Origin: Mauremys mutica
Taxonomy: Eukaryota; Chordata; Testudines; Geoemydidae
Length of the DNA stretch: 64,000 bases
Assembly (NCBI RefSeq): GCF_020497125.1
Contig: NC_059084.1
Location: forward strand, 9,885,501-9,949,500
Reading direction: 5' to 3'
Both the position numbers and the translations under genes were made by a program. Under the pieces are notes generated by a model. That model saw only the letters and a list, made by a program, of their open reading frames with translations. It did not search any database and had not been told where the DNA came from. This document shows positions 39,801-51,800 of the stretch, in pieces; positions within the stretch are counted from its first letter, which is position 1; each line of letters begins with the position of its first letter.

Positions 39801-42800
39801 AAATGCCTTCAAACTGCCTCCCACTCCTTGGCTGTCCTCCCATCCTCATGGCAGCAAAGCTCAGAGTTCCATGTTCCCATGGGTACCCCACACTAACCAC
39901 TTTCTCCAAGTCCTGCTTTAGGGATTTCAGATCATGAAGGGGGAACACATTTAAATTAATAGACTATGGCATTAACTCAATCAGAGGATTCCTGCATGGT
40001 TGAAGGAGTGAACTCTGTGGAAAGTGTGTTCCCTTGTGAAAGATTTCAGTTCCTGGAGTACACTCTCAGAGGGGTGTTAAGGTGGGGAGATGGGAATATC
40101 ACAGAGTAGGCACTTTCTTCTTCTATGTCCCCATCTCAAGTCTGAGTCTCTGACTTCTTGGATCTCTGTCCTCTTCATTCGTAGACACTTAGGTTATGAT
40201 CTGTCCCTTAATTATTAGAAAAGTAAAGACAACTAGCTCACCTTTATATCACACTTTCATAGGATTATGTACATGTTTACAGTCATTTTTATTTTAATTA
40301 TGCATCCTGGTATTTGCTGAGATTTTTTTTTTAAACTTCTGTTAGATTTCCTATAAACTGATAAAATCAATCTTCTCCATTTGGCTGATGTTAATGTAGA
40401 GCAACAACTATAATTTTACATTTAGATGGTTAAGCCAGATAATTGCATCTGGAATAGCAGAGCGTATTGCTGTGATGCCTGTTCTGGGTGACCAGTCACA
40501 CACTGGAGAGTCTTTAATTTTCCATTTTTGCAACAAGTATCCACATCTGCCATGGTTTGTGTGGATATGGTTTAGGGTTGTCCATGAGCTTCATGGGAGA
40601 TCGAAGCCAGGGATCTTCTGCATTGGGTCTTTCATGTGGTGTTTGTGACTTCTTGTGAACTCCATTCAGCTTTCCATGCGTCATCAGGGTTGAAGTTGCA
40701 TTATTGAAGGTTAAATGTGTGGGTCCAAAAGGGCTTACATGACTTCAAGCAGTGGTGAGGGACGTTGTTAAGGTCCTGGTGGAAGGAAGATGTTCATTTT
40801 CCATGATCCTCTGAAATTCCCAAAGAGTTGTGGCATCACAGAAAATGTGTGGGGGAGCAATGTGCAACAGCACTGGCAGCCAAGGTGTTGGGTTCGACTT
40901 GAGGGTTCCAGTGATGCACCACAGTGCAGGGTTTAGCTGGACATCAACAAGTCAAGTATGGCTACTTCTGGTCCATACCGATGCACAGTACTCAGCTACG
41001 GAGTACACAAGGGCTATAAAATTAGTACATTTGAATATCCATTTTCAACAATTGTTTTATTGTTTTCTTTTGTGTAGCCTAATCTGACTCCAGTAACTAT
41101 GGACAAAGCTGTCATGAGTGGAAAAGACATAGAGGTTACTGACCCTGAGGTGGAAATATGTGATATTAGTGAGGCAGTGAATGTTACAAATTACCTTTCA
41201 GACAAACTCTCCATTAACGCAGAACTGAAAGATCTTACTAAAAATATGCAAAATAAAGGAGAGGTATGATAGAGACCCATTTGAAAAGCTGCAGTTTTGT
41301 ATGTTTATTTTACAATTGGTGGCATTAGGGAAACATGTATGTATATTGCTTTAAATTTTTAACATTCTTTTCAAACATTTTCTTGTAATCTTGCCTGCAT
41401 ATTTCAGTTTAGTATAAAAACAGTGTTGTCTGGGATGTCATTGAGACTTTGCCTGTGTTATAACTGTAAGGAAATAATCTCTCATCCCAGCAATAGCACT
41501 GATCATTTGTATTTTAACAAAAAACACAAAACATATCTTTGCTTTTGCCTTGAATTTTTTTAAAATGGAAAAAAAATTCAAGAAGAAAATGACTTGTCAC
41601 TTCTGCATGCAGAAACTTACAAAATAAAATTAGGTAGTTTCTTGTACTTTTAGCTGTAGGCTATTAATATAAGTCCTGAAGAATTAATAATTATTAAAAT
41701 TTTTGCCACCGAACCAAAGTACAAAACTGGCATGTGCAGACTGATTTCTTCGTCGTAACTGTACCTTAGTATTTTGATATTTATATTTCTAGTTTTTAAT
41801 AAACATGTAAATGTTCATTTATGATGAAGACTATCTAAATGGGTTCACTGTTCTGGAGGTTGTTAATATATCTTTTTTTTTTTTTTTAAAGGAATCTGTA
41901 CCTCCATCTCAATTATGCACTTCCAGTGGAAGCAGAGAACAGTCATGGTGTGAAGATCCCTGTGGCACCATACATGAATCCGGTATGTAAGTGTCTCTTA
42001 TGAAAAAGCACTTTCTTTGGATATCTGTAAATAGTTAATGAAAAACTTGTCTTAGATACAAAAATATGGCCCGATTCTTCAAGCCCTACACGTGGAAACG
42101 GAACTCCTATAAACTTTATTTAGTATTTTTTTACCAGTGTATTTCTCTTTTCATATATACTCAGTTTATTCTGTTCCTAAAGTTAGTGTTAATCTTTGTT
42201 GTTATTGATAGGAAGCTACTGTTAGATGTGAATGTTTTTCACTTAAGCTTTAGAAGCATCAATTGGGAGTCATATATATATATATATATATATGGAGGCT
42301 ATTATATCCCTTGGAACCCCATTGCCACACTTAATTTAGGAGCCAAATTTAGTGCTTTTTGTGAGAATAGTCCCTTCATCTTGATTTAATTAAGTACTCA
42401 ACCTTTCTCCAGAGGGTTTTTCTGCCCATCAGTCTGTCAGGAGTAAGGAATCTGCAGAAGCAATTCCCAGTGGAGAAAGGAAGCATACTTATTTTAACAG
42501 ATGTTCTCCAAGTATATTATGTCAGCAGACCCACACTAACCGTATCATCCATCCTTTTCTGCTTCATTGGAGTCTTTGCATGGTATATGGCCTAAAGACA
42601 CTGAAGGTGATTGTGGCAACAGCCCCTTATATTGAAATGCACCAAACATCCAGGGCTGTGCACAAGTCCTCTTGCAAATGCAACATTCATTGATTTCTCT
42701 ATAGCTCTGAAATTAAATATGTTTGTCATACTTTAAAGGGCCTACAGTTCAAGTGAATCTCAAACGAATGTACCACAGTGATGCAGAAAGTGATTCTGAT

Positions 42801-45800
42801 GAAGTGGAAATGAGGAAGGAAGAAGAACAGAGAAAAACAAAGCTTCTCCCTAGAAAATTATTTAAAGCAGATGATGATACTGTGTATAAAGGTTAGCTGG
42901 AGCTATAGTCATACAATAAATGTAAACCAGAAAACTGCTTAAAGTTTTAACCATGAACAATAATATTGCAATTCTAATTAAAACCCTTAGGATAGGGTGA
43001 CCAGATGTCCCAATTTTATATGGACAATCGTGATATTTGGGGCTTTTTCTTAAATAGGTGCCTATTACCACCCCCCACCCACCCACCCACCCTCAGTCCT
43101 GATTTTTCACACTTGCTATCTGGTCACCCTACTTTGGGACATCTTAATAAGCTCCATTTTTATTGCAGACATTTAAGAAAAGAGCATTACCTGTTCTTCT
43201 CTGAGACATTGATACAGAATGCTGTGGAAAAATTTCTTTCCTTAACTGATAACATAAATGTTCAAGAAACACAGCAGTCGACTTCTTATCATTCAGATGG
43301 ATAAACAAACAAGTTTGATCACTTATGGTCAATAAAGAGCTAATTGCATGTTTCAGAAGAGATGCATCCCAGTATTCTCTCCAAATTGGAATCTGAATGT
43401 TTATATTTTGCCCATCTAAATTTGTAATAGTTTACCAGTTGATAAGGTGTTGTCTGAGATCACTTCTTCCTCTTCCTGAAACAAAAACACATTCTCCATA
43501 GACTGTGTTATGTCTCTACCTATTAGGAAGTAAAGAGGCAAATAATTCGGAGTCACTGCAGGCATATCAGATAAACGAGTGCCCCCTACTCTGTGTACTT
43601 CCCTCAACCAGTTCCTTGGCATGAGACTTGCTGGGAATAGGGAAAAGAGCACTAATTGGAAGGAAAAACAAGTAGTAGAAGATAAAAGGCTCCATCATGC
43701 TCAGTAGTACAACAGTGAAACTGGTGGCCTGGGAGAGCAGGGCTGACCATGAGCTTCACCTAGGACTCCTAGAAGAGGAGGAGTTAACATTGAGAATACC
43801 TAGGGGTCAAGCCCATGGACATAAGATACTCTGGTAGAAGACCACATTCCTAAGGGTCTCACTCCCATCCCAAAGGCCAGTAGAGAGAGACAACTGAAGG
43901 TCCTGAATTCTGGGAACTAGAGCTGGATGACACTCTAGCTCCTTTGTCCCTCTTCTTCTGCTTGTTCTCCTTTCTTGCTTTATCTTGTCTCTTCTTCTTT
44001 CTTCCTCCTTACCATCTTTCATCAGACCTGAAGAAGAAGACGCAAAATTAGAGGAATTAGCTGAAGCATGGATTCAATGCTTGCAATAAGAGTGGAGGCA
44101 AAGAAGACTTAGACTTGGGGAGGGCACTTTTAAACCCCCACTGGCTGATAGAATTTGTTGTGTCCTTGCTTTCTGCTAGATAAATCCATAATGCAGTGTG
44201 CAAGGACTCATTCCTTTTCCAGAAAAGGGAAGAAGTGGGCTGCAACAAACGAAATAACTGGTAAGAAATCTGTCATCACTTTCTTTACTAAATTGCTATA
44301 TGTTAAATTGTTGTGTGCGATATAATAGTAGCTGCATTTCATTCAAGAAGTCGTTGCAGTCTCTTTGATGGAAATAACGTCTGTTTTATGTTTGTATTGG
44401 TATATGTTTACATTTTTAAAGCATTTTGAAATCCTTTATTAGTAAGGGTGGTATGCAAATTCAAGGTATGGTTGGGTCATATCCTGAAGTCTTTATGCAG
44501 GCTATCTCCTTCGGACATAACATTTTACCTTCTGAGAGATCTACCCATTTGGGTCCTCATTTTAAAACATTAAGTATACAATGACATGCCAAATTTATGT
44601 GTGCAATGTTTTTGGGTAGATTTTCAAAAGGTCTAATATTGGCCTGCTTTTTTCATGCTCAACTTTTTAAGGTTTTGATATAATGTCATTTATGTATTTA
44701 GAGTGGTGTTGCCCCTGTAAACTGAAGAGGTAAGGGAGACAGTGTGTGTATGTAATACATGTGTACTTGATAAATCTCGAGATGTTTTAGTGACTGGGTG
44801 GATAATAAGCTTTTCACCAAATTTCTAAATAGTATATTTAATAATTATAGATTTCAAATATCTGGTAAATAATATCTCATGCAAAACGTAACATGTTTAA
44901 AAAAATTAGAAAGAAACAGATAATAATAAATAAAAAACAGATCAAACATATACAAATGAAATCTGTTAAAGACAAAGTGGTTAGTAAAATATATAGAAGG
45001 TCAGGAGTTTAGTTTCTGAAATTAAACTGGATGCAATTGAAGTAGATATGAGCCCTAGTCTTGGGATTTATAAACCCAGCCATCAGAACTGCAATAACTT
45101 ATATTGTACAGATGATACATTAATATGTTCCTACTTCGCTAACTTTACATATGATCTTTTAAAAATTTTCAGTGTCCGAGAGCATATCTACTGTGTCTGT
45201 AAATGAGCTGTCTGTTTTGGATGGAGAGGTCTGGGACCCTGGTTGTTCAAATATAGGGATAGGTCAGAAGCTCCATAAGGAATTTACTAGGAAAATTCAA
45301 GTAAGGCATATATGTGTATAGAAAAATATACAGTTTCTTTCATTCATTCATTCTCATACATGATACTCTTAACTAGAAACATCATTAACAGAACTACCTT
45401 ATATATTATTGCATACAAGAATAAATATGAAAAGAATGTTAAGTTCGTTATGTCAAAGACTGAGAAGTTAGTAAATTCCAGAATAAAGGTTGTTTGCACA
45501 ACCTTTATATGGCATCCTTTTTGCATATGCATTATGATACATTCTTTTAATTACATGATCATTCCTCAGGACCTCTTCCTCATTCAGTGCACAGGATGGA
45601 CTCTGCTCAAGGATTGTGGCAACTCTTCAATATTTCTTTTTATCCTTCAGTGGTGGTCTCATGTTCTTCTTCGAGTGATTGCTCCTATGCATTCCAGTTA
45701 GGTGTGCGCGCCGTGCGTGCACGGCATCTCGGAACTTTTTTACCCTAGCAACTCCGGCGGGCCGGCTGGGCGCCCCCTGGAGTGGCGCCGCTATGGCGCT

Positions 45801-48800
45801 GAACATATACCCCAGCCGTCCCGTCCGCTCCTCAGTTCCTTCTTACCGCCCGTGACGGCCAGTTGGAACTGTGGAGTGCTCTTTGTCCTCCACGACCCTA
45901 GCTCTCGCTTGTTGTTTGTATATAGTTAGTTTAGTGATTAGTTTTACAGTTAGTTAGTTAGATAGTTAGTGTTAATAGATAAGGTAAAAGGGGGGGGGTT
46001 CCCCTTTTGCCTCACCCGGTGCGGGCTCATGCCCAAAGCACCGGGCTTTAAGCCCTGCGCTGAGTGCTAGAGGCCTATGCCCGTCGGAGACCCGCACGAC
46101 GCCTGCCTCCGTTGCTTGGGCGAAGGGCACAGAACAGATAAGTGTGCGCTCTGTTCTACATTTAAACCGCGGACTCGGAAACAGCGGGATATCCGCTTGA
46201 AGCAGCTCTTGATGGAAGCGTCGCTCCAGCCACCGGCACCGTCCGCCCCGGCACCGCGAGCTTCCTCGGTACAGAGCGCACCGGCGGCACCGAGCCACAC
46301 AGGCTCCGCGGCACCGAAGCCTCAAAAAGCGGCTACGAAGTCTCGGCACCGCTCGCTTTCGCCTTCAAAAAAACATAGGCTGGCGAAGGCACTGGCGCAG
46401 GCTCGCGCTGAGGACTCGGCGAAAGCAGTTGCGCTGCTTGCGGCCCCCACGGTGACCGTGCACAAGCCGTGCACCGGACCTTTGACTCCGGCGCCGCAAG
46501 GCCCGTCGAGTCCGGCGCCGCCATGCTCCCCGGTACCGTCCGTGGTTGAGCCCCGGCTGCCTTCGACGCCGGAGACATTCTCTGAGGCGCGTGAGCTGAT
46601 TCGGCTCATAGAGGCACCGAGCATCCGGCCCCCGGCACCGCCGGTGCGGGCTGTCGTGTCGGCGGGAAAGCCGGCCAGAATGACCTGGCCACCGTCTCTG
46701 GACAGGCGACATGGACGGCAAACCCGGTCCCGGTCTCGTTCCCGGTCCTACGGCAGGTCTCCGTCCCGTCGTTCGCGATCTCGGCACCGCTCGCCATCGC
46801 AGTACCGATCGCCGTCGAAACGTCGGTCGCAGTCCCGGTACCGCTCGTCATCGCGGTACCGGTCGTACTCCCGGCGCCGCACAAGGTCCAGGTCGCCATC
46901 GCGTCGGCACCGCCAGAGGTCGCCGTCCTGGTACCGTGACTCGCGTGAGCGCTCTCGGCACCGGAGGTCTCCATCCCGGTCGAGCTCCCGGCACCGGTCG
47001 AGCTCCCGGCACCGGTCGAGCTCCCGGCACCGTGACGGACGTCACTCCCGGTCGCCATCCCGGTACCGAGCGGACCAGCATCGCTCTTCGATGCCTTCCG
47101 GGGACGGACTACCTCGCTCCGCAGCGCACTCCGTCAGCGCCTCGGCACCGCCATGGCCATCCCGTCCCGCGTCGGTCGCTTCTGGGACGTAGGGCTACGG
47201 ACTCCTGCCACCCACCCCGCAGGGCCATCCGCAAGGGGCACAGCCGTGGGGCTTCTGGGTTCCATGGGCCCAGTATGAGGCGCAGGGGGTGCCCTTCCCC
47301 CCAAGACCCCTCGCGTCCGAGCGCAGGGTTCCAGAGGTGACGATCAGCCGACCGGCCCCTTCGCCGCCTGCTGCGGATGCTATACCACCTGAACCCCAGG
47401 AGAACGCGCAGCCCGACCCCCCCGCCGAGCACGCGGCGGATCCCTCTTCGGAGCCGGTCATCCAGGGCTTGTTCTCCTCGTCCTCGCCTGATGAAGCGGT
47501 GGCCGGAGCGTCGACGAAGGAGCCTCCGCCCATAGACTTAAAAGCACACCAAGACCTCCTTCGCCGCGTGGCGACGGCTATGGCCCTGCCGATAGCGGAG
47601 GTACAGGAGGACGAGGACCCCATCACAAATGTAGTTGGGGCAGAGGTGCCAGTGCGAGTTGCACTGCCTTTCGTGCGGACTATGCAAAAGAATGCCACCA
47701 CTCTCTGGCAGATGCCTGCGTCCGTACCTCCTACAGCCCGTGGGGTTGAACGCAAATACTCTGTCCCTCCCACGGGCTATGAATATCTGTACACGCACCC
47801 GACCCCGGACTCCCTGGTGGTCCAATCGGTTAATGATAGGGAGCGGCACGGCCAACCGGCCCCTGCACCCAAATCGAGGGACGCGCGGCGTATGGACCTG
47901 CTAGGCCGAAAGGTCTATTCCGCTGGCGGTCTGCAAATGCGGATAGCCAATCAGATGGTCCTCCTCGCCAGGTACGTCTTCAATATCATGACGTCCCTGG
48001 CGAAGTTTACGGAGCTACTGCCAACAACCTCCCGACAGGAGTTCGCGGCGATGTTGGAGGAGGGAAGGAGGTCGTCTAGATCCTCCATCACGGCCGCCCT
48101 CGACGCTGCGGACTCAAGTGCTAGGACCTTGGCCTCCGGCGTGACGATGCGGCGCATCGCTTGGCTGCAGTCTTCCACCCTGCCGCCGGAGGTCCAATAC
48201 ACGCTACAGGACCTACCCTTTGACACAAAGGGTCTTTTCTCCGAAAAGACGGATTCTCGAATCCAAACTTTGAAGGACGGACGTATTGCGATACGTACTC
48301 TCGGCATGCATACGCCGGCAACGCAGCGCAGGTCCTTCCGTCAGCAGCCCTCCCGACCCGTCTACCAGTCCCGATATCGGCCATACAATAGCCGGCGACC
48401 GGCCCAAAATCGCCGTCGTCCTTCAGGCAACCGCCATAACCAGGGCCAGGCCTCGTCCAAGGCCCCTCAGGGGGCCAAGCAGGCCTTTTGATGGGACGCT
48501 CGAGGACGGCCCATCACTCTCCCTACCGGATCCTTCCCCGTTATTTTACAACCGCCTTTCCCATTTCTTTTCGGCGTGGTCCCAAGTAACATCAGACAAC
48601 TGGGTGCTTCAAACGGTCCAGTCGGGATACCGCCTGCAATTTGTTTCGCCCCCACCTTCCCACCCACCCTCCCTGTCCCTCTTCAGGGACCCCTCTCACG
48701 AGCAAGTCCTCTTACAAGAGGTTCACACTCTGTTGAGCGTGGGTGCCATAGAAGCAGTGCCTCAAGACAGGCGGGGCAGGGGATTCTATTCCCGTTATTT

Positions 48801-51800
48801 TCTAATCCCCAAAGCGAAAGGGGGGCTACGTCCTATCCTGGACCTTCGCGAGCTGAACAAGTACCTGCTCAAGCCCAAGTTTCCCATGGTCACCTTGGGG
48901 ACCATCATTCTCTCTCTGGATCCGGGAGATTGGTTTGCCGCCCTCGACATGAAGGACGCCTACTTCCATGTCGCAATCTATCCTCCCCATCGTCGTTACC
49001 TCCGGTTTGTGGTGAACAACACCCACTACCAGTTCGCCGTGTTGCCTTTCGGTCTCTCCACCGCCCCAAGGGTATTTACCAAATGCATGGCGGTAGTGGC
49101 CGCAGCCCTCCGACGTCGTCAGATACACGTCTACCCGTATCTCGACGACTGGCTGGTTCGAGGTCAGTCCCGACAACTCGTAATGGACCAGATGGCAGAA
49201 ATCCTGGCTCTCTTTCAGCGACTCGGTCTTCTCATCAACGCTGAGAAGTCCACATTGATCCCGGCACAGCGAGTGGAGTTCATCGGAGCAGTCCTCGACT
49301 CCACGGTGGCCAGGGCCTGTCTCCCTCGCGCTCGACACCAGACGATGGTCTCCATCATCCGGGACCTCGTCATCTTCCCAACCACGACGGTGCGCTCCTG
49401 CCTCCGCCTCCTGGGCCACATGGCTTCCTGCACATATGTCACAGCGTACGCGCGGCTCCACCTCCGCCCGTTCCAGTCTTGGCTCGCGTCGGTGTACCGG
49501 CCTCATCGAGACCCCATCGACATGGTGGTCATGGTCACCAGGACGACCCTCGAGTCCCTCCGCTGGTGGCTCGACCCGGAGGTCGTCTGTGCAGGAGTCC
49601 CGTTCCACCCTCCTCGCCCATCCGCTACTCTGACTACGTATGCCTCAGCGCTCGGTTGGGGAGCTCACCTGGGCGATCTTCACACCCAAGGTCTGTGGTC
49701 GCCGCAGGAGCTCGCCCTGCACATCAATGTCCGCGAGCTGCGAGCGATCCGTCTGGCCTGTCGCACCTTCTGCGCTCGCCTGCAAGGCCGCTGTGTGACA
49801 GTGTTCACAGACAATACAACAGCAATGTTCTACGTGAACAAACAGGGCGGAGCCCGATCCTCCCTCCTCTGCAAGGAGGCGATGCTCCTGTGGGACTTCT
49901 GCGTCACCCACTCCATTCACCTGGAAGCGTCCTTTCTTCCGGGAGTACAGAACACGCTGGCCGACCATCTCAGCAGGTCGTTCCTCTCCCACGAATGGTC
50001 CCTCCGTCCAGATGTCGTCCACACAATCTTCCGGAGGTGGGGATTTCCCCAAGTAGACCTATTCGCCTCCAGGGAGAACAGGAAGTGTCACCTGTTTTGC
50101 TCATACCAGGGTCGCTCGCCAGGCTCCCTGTCGGACGCCTTCCTTTACCCTTGGACGGCTCGTCTCCTCTGCGCCTTCCCTCCATTCCCACTCGTGCACC
50201 GAGTGCTCCTGAAGCTTCGGAGGGACAGAGCCACCATCATACTCGTAGCGCCGGCCTGGCCGAGGCAGCACTGGTTCACCCTGCTGCTCGAGCTCTCCGT
50301 TCGGGAACCCATCCCCCTTCTGTTGTGGCCGGACCTTATCACCCAGGACTTCGGCAGACTCCGCCATCCGAACCAGCAGTCCCTCCATCTCACAGCTTGG
50401 TACCCGAGTGGTTGACCCACGCGGAGCGGGGCTGTTCTGCAGCAGTCCAGCAGGTCCTACTTGAGAGCCGGAAGCCTTCCACTCGCTCCACTTACCTAGC
50501 GAAATGGAAGAGATTCGCACTCTGGTGTGACCAACGAGGTCTCAATCCGTTTGTAGTCCCGGTCCCTGCCATCCTGGACTACCTCTGGTACCTTAAGGAG
50601 CAAGGTCTTGCGGTCTCCTCCTTGAGAGTTCACCTGGCGGCAGTGTCCGCTTTTCGTCCATCCGTAGAAGGTCGGTCCATCTTCTCGAACCAGATGGTTT
50701 CCCGCTTTCTCAAAGGCCTGGACCGCTTGTACCCGCCGGTGCGGCGGCCTACCCCGACCTGGGATTTGAACCTTGTGCTGGCCAAGCTGATGGGTCCCCC
50801 CTTCGAGCCCTTGGCCACGTGCTCCTTGCTCTACCTCTCCTGGAAGACGGCCTTCCTCGTCGCCATTACATCAGCAAGACGAGTTTCTGAGCTCCGCGCT
50901 CTGACGGTTAGCCCGCCATACACCGTCTTCCATGGGGACAAGGTGCAGCTTCGCCCTCATCCGGCCTTTCTCCCGAAGGTAGTGTCAGCATTCCATCTCA
51001 ACCAGGAGATCTTCCTCCCGGTGTTCTTCCCGAAGCCACACGCCTCGCCTCGGGAACAACAGCTACATACCCTCGACGTCCGCAGGGCGCTCGCTTTCTA
51101 CATGGAGCGGACCAAGCCCTTCCGCCATTCGCCCCAGCTGTTCGTAGCGGTGGCTGACTGCATGAAAGGCGAGCCGATATCCTCCCAGCGGATTTCCTCA
51201 TGGGTTACAGCATGCATTCGGACCTGCTACGAGCTTGCTCGCGTCCCCCCGTGCCGACTCACCGCCCACTCGATGAGGGCGCACGCCTCGTCGGCTGCCT
51301 TCCTGGCCCATGTTCCGATCCAGGACATCTGTCGAGCGGCCACCTGGTCTTCTGTCCACACCTTCGCCTCCCACTACGCGTTGGTGCAACAGTCTCGAGA
51401 CGACGCAGCCTTCGGCTCCGCGGTATTACACTCCGCCACGTCTCACTCCGACCCCACCGCCTAGGTAAGGCTTGGGAATCACCTAACTGGAATGCATAGG
51501 AGCAATCACTCGAAGAAGAAAAGACGGTTACTCACCTGTAGTAACTGTTGTTCTTCGAGATGTGTTGCTCCTATCCATTCCAGACCCGCCCTCCTTCCCC
51601 ACTGTCGGAGTAGCCGGCAAGAAGGAACTGAGGAGCGGACGGGCCGGCTGGGGTATATGTTCAGCGCCATAGCGGCGTCACTCCCAGGGGGCGCCCAGCC
51701 GGCCCGCCGGAGTTGCTAGGGTAAAAAATTTCCGAGATTCCGTGCACGCGCGGCGCGCACACCTAACTGGAATGGATAGGAGCAACACATCTCGAAGAAC

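Larger units (their letters stand above)
37383..41077. other. Introns around exon 28, beyond listed elements
   Basis: 37383-38084 and 38565-39185 are AT-rich with no feature. 39350-40450 is less AT-rich and looks like an eroded antisense retroelement, possibly the rest of the LINE relic at 40455-41030, but no coding match is clear. Confidence 0.35.
41264..45172. other. Introns of exons 29-32, beyond listed elements
   Basis: 43330-44280 is a unit of different composition with a pyrimidine-rich core (CCTCTTCTTCTGCTTGTTCT near 43950), probably an unclassified repeat. 44280-45172 and 41264-41891 show nothing. Confidence 0.35.

Noticed and set aside
43005..43304. A 99-codon frame after exon 31 as an extra SYCP2 exon
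   Set aside because: It starts inside a MITE, has no matching splice phase, and exon 31 joins exon 32 with perfect homology to human.
46322..51389. Long open frames on the - strand and extra + frames across the DIRS element
   Set aside because: GC-rich codon-biased sequence leaves mirror frames open. They consist of Arg/Gly/Ala/Pro-rich runs with no family resemblance, while the + strand frames carry clear motifs.
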